DNA of 64,000 nt from Lachnospiraceae bacterium (GTDB taxonomy: Bacteria; Bacillota; Clostridia; Lachnospirales; Lachnospiraceae). Shown piece after piece: positions 25,844-34,395 of the stretch. Positions within the stretch are counted from its first letter, which is position 1, and every line of letters starts with the position of its first letter. Location of the stretch: NCBI GenBank assembly GCA_021770755.1, contig JAETQI010000004.1, positions 62,001 to 126,000 of the forward strand, in the 5' to 3' direction. The notes below the pieces were generated by a model that ran no database searches, had not been told where the DNA came from, and saw only the letters and a program-made list of their open reading frames with translations. The position numbers and the translations under genes are program-made.

Positions 25844-27451
25844 ATGAGACGATATTTTAATACAGAGGGAGCCTGCAGGCCGCAAGAGCACTATATGGTA
25901 GCGCTGGATCAAAGGCTGGAACAGATCAAAACGATGCTGGTTGACAGGAAAAAGTATTTTGTGATTAACAAGGGGCGCCAATATGGCAAGACAACGACGC
26001 TCAGGGCGCTGGCAAAATATCTGCAAACGGATTATTTTGTGTTCTTGCTGGATTTTCAGAGGATCGGAACAGAGGACTTTGTGGCGGCGCCGGCATTTGT
26101 CCGCGCTTTTGCGGAGATCATGATCGAGAGGGCAGGGATCATGGGTTCGGACAGCGAGGAGCAGCTTGCCGAACCGCTGTCTCAACTGATAAAAGGTTCG
26201 GACGATGTCAGCCTGAAAGAACTTTTTACACAGTTGAGCAGGATGTGTGCGAGAGCACCCAAACCGATCGTGCTGATGATCGATGAGGTAGACAGCGCGT
26301 CCAACAATCAGGTGTTTATCGACTTTCTGGCGCAATTGAGGGCATATTACCTCGACCGCGATGAGACGCCGACATTCCACTCGGTGATCCTTGCAGGAGT
26401 GTATGACATCAAGAACCTGAAATTAAAACTGCGCAGGGAATCGGAGCATCAGTACAACAGTCCGTGGAATATCGCGGCAAGCTTTAAGGTCGATATGAGT
26501 TTTTCTGCAAGTCAGATCGCAGAGATGCTGGCAGAATACGAATCGGATCGTCACACAGGAATGGATATACAGGAGATGGCAGGAGAAATCTATCAGTATA
26601 CATCTGGCTATCCGATACTTGTCTCGTCAATCTGTAAATATATTGATGAGGAACTTGCGGATGGAGACTTTTTCGAAGATCTGGGTAAGGCATGGACGAA
26701 GGCAGGGATCGAGGAAGCTGTCAGGCGTATCCTGACAGACAGGATGCCTTTGTTTGAGAGTATGATCCGCCATCTTGATGAATATCCTGAGATGAAGCGG
26801 ATGTTCCAGTCCATGCTCTTTCAGGGAAAAGAATTTGCGTATAACCAGGACGTGAAGGAGATCAGCCTTGCCGGAATGTTCGGCTATGCAGTCAGCCAGT
26901 CGGGGAAAGTGTGTGTGGCAAACCGCATCTTTGAGACACGCCTGTACAATTACTTCCTGTCGGAGACAGAACTAGCAGGTCCTGAATCGTCCAAGGAGAT
27001 CGGCGACATGGCAAGGCGGGACAGGAGCCGTTTTATCCGTGACGGGAGACTCGACATGGATACTGTGATGCGGCGGTTTGTCGAGGCCTTTACAGACATT
27101 TATGGGGAGGAAGATGCGAAGTTTGTCGAGGCGTACGGTCGCAAGTTCTTCCTGCTCTACCTGCGGCCGATCATCAACGGAACAGGCAACTATTATATCG
27201 AAGCGCAGACAAGGGATGAGCGGCGCACGGACGTCATTGTGGATTATCTCGGGGAGCAGTTTGTCATCGAGCTCAAGATCTGGCGCGGGAGTGAGTACAA
27301 TGAGCGCGGTGAGCGGCAGCTAACGGATTACCTGGATTACTTTCACAAAAAGAAAGGATATCTGCTCAGCTTTAACTTTAACCAGAAGAAAGAGATCGGG
27401 GTGAAGGAGCTGCAGATCGGGGATAAGACGATCGTTGAAGTGGTCGTGTAG
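25844..27451 (+). CDS. AAA-type ATPase fused to a PD-(D/E)XK nuclease domain (first)
   Basis: A 535-residue protein. The N-terminal AAA domain has Walker A NKGRQYGKTTTL (about residue 45) and Walker B IVLMIDEVDSAS; a helical region follows (YTSGYPILVSSICKYID), as in STAND/AAA_14-like ATPases. The C-terminal 100 residues carry a nuclease-like core TDVIVDYLGEQFVIELKIW with the D-x9-E-x-K pattern. The start is ATG 25844, 9 bases after GGGGAGG. The role is unknown: such proteins spread as paralogous families in Clostridia and Bacteroidetes and are thought to be nucleic-acid-acting or selfish. A fragment closely matching its last 25 codons is found at 34212-34286. Confidence 0.82.
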   Translation: MRRYFNTEGACRPQEHYMVALDQRLEQIKTMLVDRKKYFVINKGRQYGKTTTLRALAKYLQTDYFVFLLDFQRIGTEDFVAAPAFVRAFAEIMIERAGIMGSDSEEQLAEPLSQLIKGSDDVSLKELFTQLSRMCARAPKPIVLMIDEVDSASNNQVFIDFLAQLRAYYLDRDETPTFHSVILAGVYDIKNLKLKLRRESEHQYNSPWNIAASFKVDMSFSASQIAEMLAEYESDRHTGMDIQEMAGEIYQYTSGYPILVSSICKYIDEELADGDFFEDLGKAWTKAGIEEAVRRILTDRMPLFESMIRHLDEYPEMKRMFQSMLFQGKEFAYNQDVKEISLAGMFGYAVSQSGKVCVANRIFETRLYNYFLSETELAGPESSKEIGDMARRDRSRFIRDGRLDMDTVMRRFVEAFTDIYGEEDAKFVEAYGRKFFLLYLRPIINGTGNYYIEAQTRDERRTDVIVDYLGEQFVIELKIWRGSEYNERGERQLTDYLDYFHKKKGYLLSFNFNQKKEIGVKELQIGDKTIVEVVV

Positions 27452-27560
27452 GAGGTCTGGTTTTCCGTTGCGCCCATATAAAAACATGATATCATAATAA
27501 AAGAACACCAGTCAGGAGGCAGCGGATATGTCTCCTGTATCTGTAGAGGAGGGCACTTGT

Positions 27561-29264
27561 ATGAAATACAGACCGCTTCCGATCGGCATCAGCGATTTTG
27601 CTGAGATGATCCAGAAAGAATTTTACTATGTGGACAAAACCCCGATGATCAAAGAGCTTTTGGACAATCAGGCCAAGGTGACGCTCTTCACGCGTCCGCG
27701 CCGTTTCGGAAAGACGCTCAATATGAGTATGTTAAAGTACTATTTTGAGGACGACAGGGACTGGCAGGGAAACAGGCGCGACTGGTCGGATCTGTTTGAC
27801 GGACTTAAGATCATGGAGGCAGGGGAATCGTATCTTGCCCACAGAGGGCAGTATCCGGTGATCTATCTGACGTTTAAGGATTCTAAGCGGGAGAGCTTTG
27901 AGCGGTCATACACAGAGATGGTCAGAGTCATTGCGGAGGAATTTGGGCGTCACAGATTTGTGATTGAATTTCCGGAGATGGAAGAATGTAGGGAAAAGTT
28001 CTTGAAGATCATGCGCCGGGAGGGCAGTCAGAATGATTATGAGACAGCGATCCTGTTTCTTTCGAAATGTCTTGAAATATATTATGGCAGAAAAGCGGTC
28101 GTGCTGGTCGACGAGTATGATGTTCCGCTGGAGAATGCGTTTACGTGTGGTTTTTACAATGAGATGGTCAATTTTATCAGAGCATTATTTGAGAGCGGCT
28201 TAAAGGACAATACGAGTCTCGCATTTTCAGCGATCACGGGCTGTCTGCGGGTGTCAAAGGAGAGTATTTTTACAGGTCTGAATAATTTAAATATTGTTTC
28301 CGTCAGAAGTACCGGTTTTGATGAGTACTTTGGATTTAAGGTGGATGAGGTGGAGAAACTGTGTCATTATTATGACCTGGATGACAAATATGACACAGTT
28401 AAAGAGTGGTATAATGGCTATACATTTGGTCAGACGGATATTTATAATCCATGGAGCGTGATCAAATATATATATGACGCACGGCCAAACCATGACTGGC
28501 TGCCAATGTCTTACTGGGCGAATACTTCCTCGAACAGCATCGTAAAAACGCTGATCGACCGGGCTGGCGACGAGGAGCGGGAGAAGATCGAAACGCTGCT
28601 GGCGGGCGGTACGATCGTGATACAGATTCATGAGGATATCACATACAACGAGATTTACGATGAGGGTGACAACCTGTGGAATTTTATGTTTTTCACGGGA
28701 TATTTCCGCAAGGTCAGGGAATGGATGGAAGGGACAAAGATCTTTGCAGAGCTTACGATTCCAAATAAAGAGGTACTGTATATTTTTGAGCAGAAGATTC
28801 AGAAATGGTTCCACGAAAAGCTAAGAGGCAGGGACATGCACCCGCTTCACGATGCCGTGATCACGAAGGACTGTGCCGTGATGGAGGAGGAGATCAACGA
28901 TATCTTTGAGGAGACCATCAGTTATATGGATCAGAATGAATACTATTATCATGGGATGATGGCTGGTCTTTTGACGGGGATCAAGGGTTATACGGTGCGT
29001 TCGAACAGGGAGGGCGGAAAAGGGCGCAGCGATCTTCTGGTGAAACCGGTCCGCCGGAGCAGGGAGGCGTTTGTCATCGAGTTCAAGGTCACGAAGGATT
29101 TTGAGGAACTGGATCAGAAGGCGGACGAGGCGATCCGGCAGATCGAGGATCGGAAGTATGAGATGGCGCTCAGGAATGACGGATACAAATATATCAGCTA
29201 TTACGGCATCGCATTCTGCGGCAAGGAGTGCGTGGTGCACTGCAGGCCGTATGAAGCCGGATAG
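27561..29264 (+). CDS. AAA-ATPase-like protein with DUF1703 PD-(D/E)XK domain (second)
   Basis: A 567-residue member of the AAA-ATPase_like/DUF1703 family, opening KYRPLPIGISDFAEMI then YYVDKT, Walker A TRPRRFGKTLNMSML, Walker B VVLVDEYDVPLENA, and a C-terminal nuclease-like core with SDLLVKP and FVIEFKVTKDFEEL. ATG 27561 follows GAGGAGGG; the in-frame ATG at 27528, behind CAGGAGG, is also possible and would add 11 residues. These large families expand within gut Firmicutes and Bacteroidetes genomes; their biological role is unknown. Related in plan, but not closely in sequence, to the gene just upstream. Confidence 0.88.
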   Translation: MKYRPLPIGISDFAEMIQKEFYYVDKTPMIKELLDNQAKVTLFTRPRRFGKTLNMSMLKYYFEDDRDWQGNRRDWSDLFDGLKIMEAGESYLAHRGQYPVIYLTFKDSKRESFERSYTEMVRVIAEEFGRHRFVIEFPEMEECREKFLKIMRREGSQNDYETAILFLSKCLEIYYGRKAVVLVDEYDVPLENAFTCGFYNEMVNFIRALFESGLKDNTSLAFSAITGCLRVSKESIFTGLNNLNIVSVRSTGFDEYFGFKVDEVEKLCHYYDLDDKYDTVKEWYNGYTFGQTDIYNPWSVIKYIYDARPNHDWLPMSYWANTSSNSIVKTLIDRAGDEEREKIETLLAGGTIVIQIHEDITYNEIYDEGDNLWNFMFFTGYFRKVREWMEGTKIFAELTIPNKEVLYIFEQKIQKWFHEKLRGRDMHPLHDAVITKDCAVMEEEINDIFEETISYMDQNEYYYHGMMAGLLTGIKGYTVRSNREGGKGRSDLLVKPVRRSREAFVIEFKVTKDFEELDQKADEAIRQIEDRKYEMALRNDGYKYISYYGIAFCGKECVVHCRPYEAG

Positions 29265-29274
29265 AGAAATGAAT

Positions 29275-29306
29275 GGCGGAACAGTCAGGGCTGTTCCGCC
29301 AGTTTT
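29275..29306 (+). terminator. Bidirectional terminator between convergent genes
   Basis: GGCGGAACAG (29275-29284) pairs perfectly with CTGTTCCGCC (29291-29300), with a T-run after it on the plus strand. The right arm doubles as the last codons of the helicase gene on the minus strand. Confidence 0.82.
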
Positions 29307-30826
29307 TTCATGCATGTCCAGTAATTTCTTTCCCGGGTGGATCCCGCATGAGAGATATGCTGTTCGATCACATTTATTTCAGCCGTCCAGTCTGCGCGGA
29401 CGGAGCCAAGATCCAGACAGTGTATCGCCTCCTGGATCTTATTTTCCGCCAGACCGGCATGCTGCATCCGCTCCAGCATCTTCGATGCTTTTTGTACATA
29501 GCGGGAATTGTAGAACATGCCTGTGTCCGGCCGGTATTCCAGGTCAAAGATACGGTTTCCTTTTGTGTCCGGAAGAAAACAGGAATCTTCCGACGATTCT
29601 GTGATGTGCAGGTAATACAGGGATGCTGTTTCTTTCCCTTCCTTTTTGCGGATGATCCTGCCGAGGCGCTGGATCCGCTGGCGCTGGGTCGCGGTGCCGG
29701 ACAGAATGATGCCGACGGCGGCATCTGGTACGTCGACGCCCTCATCGATCGCTTTGCAGGCGATCAGGATCCGGATATCACCCAGCCGGAAGCGCTCCAG
29801 GGCATTTTTGCTGGCCTGCGGTCCGAGTTTGGAATGGCAGCGTGCCACTTTGCCAGGGTACAGGTCGTGCAGGCGTTTATACAATGCCTCGGCCTGACGG
29901 ATGCGCTCGCCGAATATCAGTATCTTGTCCTTTATGCCCAGATACTGGATCAGGTCACAGGTGCAGTCAAGCCGCCCGGCCGCCATGCAGACCAGACTTT
30001 TTCTGATGTAGGACAGGCGCATATACTGGCGGGCAGTGTCTGCGATCTGCCTGTCCTTGTCCCCGGTGAGGCTGCGCAGCAGCTCAAAGCGCTCCTTCTG
30101 GTCGAGGCTGTCGAGGATCGGATAGGATGAGCGCAGGGTGAAATACAGGATGGACATGCGGTCAGAGAGCGTATCATATTCGATGCGCTCATTGCGCTCG
30201 AAGGAGAGCCCGATGTGAAAGATATCAAATGGACATACAGTGCGCCGTGCTGCGGCCGTATCCATTCCATAGCTGTAGACCCTGCGTCCAAGTGCTGCGG
30301 CAAGCTCATGCCCTGCCTGACCGGAGGGCAGGGTAGCAGACAGTCCCAGTGAGAAGAAGCGGTCTTTGTAGGGCGTGATGTGCGGCAGGAACTCGAAGAT
30401 AAGTTGATTCTGTCCGCTTACATAGTGGTGGCATTCATCTGCGATGAGCAGTACGGATTTTCCGTCGCGGAGTTCTGCCAGGATCTGACGCGCGAGTGTA
30501 TAGCGCGCCGAGTTGATCACATAGATCATGTATCTGCAGTCCGATGGGGAGCGGTATCCTCCTCCGCGCAGACCGATACTTGCCGGGGAGCTGTCATCGC
30601 CGTGAAAAGATTTTAGGGCGCGCTTCCACTGATGCATGAGTGTGCTGGTCGGAACGACGATCCTGACGTACAGGTCCAGGTCTGTCCGCAGTGACAGACG
30701 CGCTGCTGCGGTGAGTGCCAGCAGCGTCTTGCCGGATCCGGTCACGGCCTGTACCATGCCCCTGCCGCTGTTGGAAAACCACCGCTCGAGGCATTCCTCC
30801 TGCCATTGGTATAGTTTTTGTTCCAT
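29285..30826 (-). CDS. DEAD/DEAH-type superfamily 2 helicase of the divergent cassette
   Basis: A 513-residue SF2 helicase of the SSL2/RadD-like group: Q-motif-like YQWQEECLERW, Walker A QAVTGSGKTLLAL (residues 26-38), motif II IADECHHY (DECH at 130-133), motif III LGLSATLPSG, and motif VI RIQRLGRIIRKKEG. The start is placed at minus-strand base 30826 behind AAAGGA, because a promoter at 30906-30879 excludes the longer 541-residue form. It is divergent from a coiled-coil protein and two BrxD-like ATPases, with promoters back to back. A helicase next to BrxD-type ATPases recalls BrxHI-BrxD of type 2 BREX, but the methylase and PglZ are absent. Confidence 0.9.
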   Translation of the reverse strand: MEQKLYQWQEECLERWFSNSGRGMVQAVTGSGKTLLALTAAARLSLRTDLDLYVRIVVPTSTLMHQWKRALKSFHGDDSSPASIGLRGGGYRSPSDCRYMIYVINSARYTLARQILAELRDGKSVLLIADECHHYVSGQNQLIFEFLPHITPYKDRFFSLGLSATLPSGQAGHELAAALGRRVYSYGMDTAAARRTVCPFDIFHIGLSFERNERIEYDTLSDRMSILYFTLRSSYPILDSLDQKERFELLRSLTGDKDRQIADTARQYMRLSYIRKSLVCMAAGRLDCTCDLIQYLGIKDKILIFGERIRQAEALYKRLHDLYPGKVARCHSKLGPQASKNALERFRLGDIRILIACKAIDEGVDVPDAAVGIILSGTATQRQRIQRLGRIIRKKEGKETASLYYLHITESSEDSCFLPDTKGNRIFDLEYRPDTGMFYNSRYVQKASKMLERMQHAGLAENKIQEAIHCLDLGSVRADWTAEINVIEQHISHAGSTRERNYWTCMKKLAEQP

Positions 30827-30878
30827 GGTTCTGTCCTTTGCTGTGATCGTTTGATTTCTTGACACATGTATTACGGTC

Positions 30879-30943
30879 ATTATATCAAATTTTGTATTTA
30901 TTTCAAACAATATGTTGAAAAAATGTTCTGTTTCTTATATACT
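30879..30943. promoter_or_regulatory. Back-to-back divergent promoters
   Basis: Leftward: TTGAAA (30906-30901), 16 bases, TATAAT (30884-30879), for the helicase. Rightward: TTGAAA (30915-30920), 17 bases, TATACT (30938-30943), for the coiled-coil/ATPase genes. The two -35 boxes lie 8 bases apart as TTTCAA-N8-TTGAAA, so one bound protein would affect both directions. Confidence 0.72.
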
Positions 30944-30946
30944 TTT

Positions 30947-30963
30947 ATGGAAGGATTTTCCAT
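30947..30963. promoter_or_regulatory. Palindrome at the rightward start of transcription
   Basis: ATGGAA-N5-TTCCAT at 30947-30963 overlaps the expected +1 of the rightward promoter. It could be an operator or a small 5' hairpin. No regulator gene is seen in the cassette. Confidence 0.4.
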
Positions 30964-31087
30964 GTTCTGGAAGAATCTGAGTCTGCGGAATAACTGGATC
31001 AGAATGTTCCGGCAGTGTTGAGAGACAGGCGTCAGGGCATATGGATGGGAAAAAGACTGGTATGCGTGCAAGCGAGGAGGTATACGA

Positions 31088-31861
31088 ATGAATTATGAAG
31101 ATTTTTATCAGGAACTACAGCCGCAGCAGAAAAGTGTGAAGGACGGGCTAGCTTCCCTGCAGAAACTGTTTAAGGCAGTCAGCCGCGAGCTCGAGGGCGG
31201 TGATGTCAAGAACCTTGCAAAGGATCTGGAGGCGATGGCGCAGTCGGCTGCGGCGGTCTCTGAGTCCGTCGATGCCATGAGGACAGCGGCGGACGGATTT
31301 GATGCGAAGGGATATTTTGAGAGCGGGGAATTTGCGGAGCAGATGCTTGCAGCCTGCGCGGAAAAGGGTGTGGATGTCCGCGGGGAATTTCCGGTCTATG
31401 AGATGTTTCCCTACCGCGTGAGGCTGGATGCAGAAAATCAGGACGTCTATATGGACCGCAGGAAAGTGCAGTGCATGCGCCCGGGAAGCTTTGTGGAGAT
31501 CGTCAGGAGCGGACAGGAGAAGCTCAACAAGGCATCGTTTAACGCCGTGGCATTTGCCAGTGAGCTGGCGGACGCCTATGATCTGGCTGTCCTCAAACTC
31601 GACAGGCAGAAGCAGTCGGATATTTATCTGACGAGTCTGTACAAGATACTGGCGCCGATGAGCCGTTTCAGGAAGGATTATGACCAGCAGAGCTTTGCGT
31701 TTGACCTTGCAAGGCTGTATATTTCCGGCATAGAGGAGACGAAAAACGGAAGAAAGTTCCAGTTTGGTCCCAGCCGGGTTGGCGGGAAAGGGATCCGTAT
31801 ATTGGACATGGCAGGAAAGGAACAGTTTCTTGCGACGATCCGGTTTTTTGAAGCTGAGTAG
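31088..31861 (+). CDS. Coiled-coil protein of unknown function, first gene of the ATPase cassette
   Basis: A 257-residue soluble protein without recognised family. Residues 10-80 are strongly helical with heptad-like spacing (SLQKLFKAVSRELEGGDVKN, LAKDLEAMAQSAAAVSESV), predicting a coiled coil. The central part FPVYEMFPYRVRLDAEN then VYMDRRKVQCMRPGSFVEIV looks like a beta-rich DNA- or protein-binding module. GAGGAGG precedes the ATG. It is 20 bases ahead of the first BrxD-like ATPase, behind the rightward divergent promoter, and so is presumably a core component or adaptor of the same system. Confidence 0.75.
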   Translation: MNYEDFYQELQPQQKSVKDGLASLQKLFKAVSRELEGGDVKNLAKDLEAMAQSAAAVSESVDAMRTAADGFDAKGYFESGEFAEQMLAACAEKGVDVRGEFPVYEMFPYRVRLDAENQDVYMDRRKVQCMRPGSFVEIVRSGQEKLNKASFNAVAFASELADAYDLAVLKLDRQKQSDIYLTSLYKILAPMSRFRKDYDQQSFAFDLARLYISGIEETKNGRKFQFGPSRVGGKGIRILDMAGKEQFLATIRFFEAE

Positions 31862-31881
31862 GCAGATGAGGGGGACAGGTT

Positions 31882-33036
31882 ATGGCGGAAGAGGTTGAAA
31901 AATGCGGGATTTCTTTTCTCGCTGATTTCTGGCAGGAAAAATATCTTCGGGAATATATCAGGAACGGCGGCAGCAAGATCAAGTTTGTGACAGGGCGGCA
32001 GGGAAGTGGAAAAACGCATTTTCTGAAACTGATGACAGCAGTTGCCAGGGAAGAGGCGTATAAGACGGCACAGTTTTCGGCAAGGGATATCTGGCTTCAT
32101 GATTTTAAGGATATCTATGTGGAGATCCTCCAGCAGTGTGACATTATGGGGTGTCTGGAGGCGGTCAGCCATCAGTTGATTGAACAGATGGGGTTCCGCC
32201 ATCAGGACATTCCGGAGGGGATGCGGTTTATCGATTATCTCTCCCAGAACGATTCGAGCGATGCGATCACCAAACGTGAGATCCGTTCCCTGCTGCGGAA
32301 GATCTTTTTGGACGATCCACTGATGGACAACAATTTTGCGCTGGCGTGCAGTATGCTCACAGGAAGCATCCTGGGGTATCCCGTATTGGAAGAACAGAAC
32401 AGGGAACTGCTCCTCGCGTGGCTGGAGGGCGATCGTTCCATAAAGCTGTCCCAGCTACGTGCGCTGGATTTTTATCCCAGCCGGATCACGAAATACAATG
32501 CGAGACACATGCTCCGTTCTCTGGCGGAGCTGGTACATATGGGCGGATATTCCGGCCTGTTTGTCACGATCGACGATGTGGAGATCCTGACCAGCCGTTC
32601 CAGCCTGGAACCAGTGCACTACACAAAGGTAAAGCGGGAAGACACCTATGAGAGTATCCGCCAGTTGATCGATGATATCGACAGCATGAAAAATATCATG
32701 TTTGTGTATGCTTTTGACCGCGAACTGCTCGACAACGAAAATGCCGGGATCAAATCGTATCAGGCGCTGTGGATGCGGATCCAGAATGAGATCGTGGGGG
32801 AGCGGTTTAACCGTTTTGCCGACATGGTCGACATGGACCGTCTGGCAGCGCAGGAATACACGCCGGATGTGATCGTTGCGATATCTGAGTGCATGGCAAA
32901 GTCGCAGGAGGACGCAGCCTATGCCCCGCTGGACCGGGAGACTGCAGGGCAGCTCATAGAACGCGCGCGCATGGGGGCAGTGGGGATTCCGCTGCTGATC
33001 CGGAAGACGATGCAGGGGGTGGATACGGATGTATGA
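31882..33036 (+). CDS. BrxD-like (DUF2791) P-loop ATPase, first copy
   Basis: A 384-residue ATP-binding protein. Walker A is TGRQGSGKTHFLKLM (GxxGxGKT at residues 38-45) and Walker B is LFVTIDDVEIL with D231-D232. The start KCGISFLADFWQEKYLREYI and the region around the P-loop match the DUF2791 family, named BREX ATP-binding protein BrxD. A central EIRSLLRKIF to VHMGGYSGLF stretch also fits this family. It overlaps the next gene, a second member, by 8 bases, so the two are coupled and may form a heteromeric ATPase. GAGGGGG is the ribosome-binding site. Confidence 0.78.
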   Translation: MAEEVEKCGISFLADFWQEKYLREYIRNGGSKIKFVTGRQGSGKTHFLKLMTAVAREEAYKTAQFSARDIWLHDFKDIYVEILQQCDIMGCLEAVSHQLIEQMGFRHQDIPEGMRFIDYLSQNDSSDAITKREIRSLLRKIFLDDPLMDNNFALACSMLTGSILGYPVLEEQNRELLLAWLEGDRSIKLSQLRALDFYPSRITKYNARHMLRSLAELVHMGGYSGLFVTIDDVEILTSRSSLEPVHYTKVKREDTYESIRQLIDDIDSMKNIMFVYAFDRELLDNENAGIKSYQALWMRIQNEIVGERFNRFADMVDMDRLAAQEYTPDVIVAISECMAKSQEDAAYAPLDRETAGQLIERARMGAVGIPLLIRKTMQGVDTDV

Positions 33037-34219
33037 TATAGAAGCGAGACATATGATCGAAGCGCTGCGCTCGGGAGTGCCCTCCCGCGCCGTGGGGCAG
33101 TATTTTTCGGAGGCGCGTCCGAAGATCATGAAGGAAATATCAGAACGGCTCGATCAGGTATCTGAGCAGGGAAGATCGAGCGGTATGGTGATCTGCGGGA
33201 AGTACGGGGAAGGAAAGACGCATCTGCTCAATACCGTGTTCAGCCTTGCCCATTCCAATGAGATGGTCGTCTCATACCTGTCACTGAGCAAGGAGACACC
33301 GATGGACAAGCTCTATCTGGTGTACCAGAAACTGATACAGAATACGTATCTTCCCAGACGTGAACAGCCGGGATTTATGCATGAGGTGGACAAGATATCG
33401 GCGAAAAGCCCGATCGCAAACGAGATGTACCTGTACGCTGCGAAACAGTTGGAGACAGATAAGCTGTACTATCTGTTCCGCTCGTATCTCAACACGGAGG
33501 ATCCGAATGAGAAATTTCTCCTGCAGGCCGATCTTGAGGGAGATTTTGTGGCAAATGCGCCTTTGAAGAAGATCTACCGGCGCATATTTAACGAGCCTGT
33601 GAAATACAATGTCAATTTTACCAAGACAAAGCACTGCGGGGACTATATTTCCTTTATGAGCCATCTGTTTACACAGATGGGGTATCATGGCTGGGTGATC
33701 CTGGTCGATGAGACGGAGCTCATGGGGCGCCTTGGCAAGAAAGCGCGCCTGAACGCATACAGGAATATGGCGAAATTTCTGATGCCGAACCAGTGCCCGG
33801 AATCGACATTCAGCATTTTCGCGCTCAGTGCTTCCTACGTGGAGGATGTGATCGAAGGAAAGCACGAGTACGAAAATCTCGAGGAGGTCTATCCGGAGGA
33901 ACAGGAGCCTGCCAGAGCTGTTCTGGATATGCTGACAAAGGCGCCGCAGTTGCTGCCTCTGACAAAGGATGAGATCAACGAGATCTTGTGTAAGATACAG
34001 GATTTCCATGGCAGGGCGTACGAGTGGACACCCAGTCTGTCCGCCGCTTCGCTGGCGGCATCTACCCAGTCGGGCGGCTATTTGCTGCGCACCAAGATCC
34101 GCGCGGCGATCGAGTTCTTAGACCAGCTCTATCAGTATGGCAGGGCGGGGGATACCACCATCAACGAACTCGGGGAGGAGACCTTTGAGGAAGATATACC
34201 GGTGATCGATGATTTTTAA
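33029..34219 (+). CDS. BrxD-like (DUF2791) P-loop ATPase, second copy
   Basis: A 396-residue ATPase beginning ARHMIEALRSGVPSRAVGQY, the usual N-terminus of BrxD/DUF2791 proteins (IxxLRxGVPPxxxV). Walker A is CGKYGEGKTHLLNTV (GKYGEGKT at 57-64), Walker B is WVILVDETELM with D227-E228, and FSIFALSASYVEDVI is a sensor-like strand. It is the better match to classical BrxD of the two. It starts within the end of the first copy. Its stop codon overlaps a remnant of an ATPase-nuclease gene (34212-34286), marking a recombination joint at the right edge of the cassette. Confidence 0.85.
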   Translation: MYDIEARHMIEALRSGVPSRAVGQYFSEARPKIMKEISERLDQVSEQGRSSGMVICGKYGEGKTHLLNTVFSLAHSNEMVVSYLSLSKETPMDKLYLVYQKLIQNTYLPRREQPGFMHEVDKISAKSPIANEMYLYAAKQLETDKLYYLFRSYLNTEDPNEKFLLQADLEGDFVANAPLKKIYRRIFNEPVKYNVNFTKTKHCGDYISFMSHLFTQMGYHGWVILVDETELMGRLGKKARLNAYRNMAKFLMPNQCPESTFSIFALSASYVEDVIEGKHEYENLEEVYPEEQEPARAVLDMLTKAPQLLPLTKDEINEILCKIQDFHGRAYEWTPSLSAASLAASTQSGGYLLRTKIRAAIEFLDQLYQYGRAGDTTINELGEETFEEDIPVIDDF

Positions 34220-34286
34220 TAAAAAGAAAGAGATCGGTGTGAGGACGATTACACTTGGGGATAAGACGATCGAGGCGGTCGTCTGA
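34212..34286 (+). pseudogene. C-terminal remnant of an AAA/PD-(D/E)XK gene
   Basis: Reading from 34212, the frame gives IFNKKKEIGVRTITLGDKTI then EAVV and a stop. It matches the last residues of the ATPase-nuclease at 25844-27451 (FNQKKEIGVKELQIGDKTIV, EVVV) in protein, and in DNA (GGGGATAAGACGATCG is shared exactly). It has no start and abuts the stop of the BrxD-like gene, so it is a leftover of a related gene lost by deletion. Downstream, a short open stretch (LAELRIKLDVDDTMKEKIEQ and on to 34446) lacks a usual start codon. Confidence 0.72.
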
Positions 34287-34395
34287 AAAGCAAAATACAG
34301 AAGAGGGAATGAACACGCCCTGGCAGAATTAAGAATAAAACTGGATGTTGATGACACGATGAAGGAAAAAATAGAACAGTATTTGAGACGAATTG

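Noticed and set aside
29273-30130. 285-residue plus-strand open frame
   Set aside because: It runs antisense to the helicase, whose motifs are complete.
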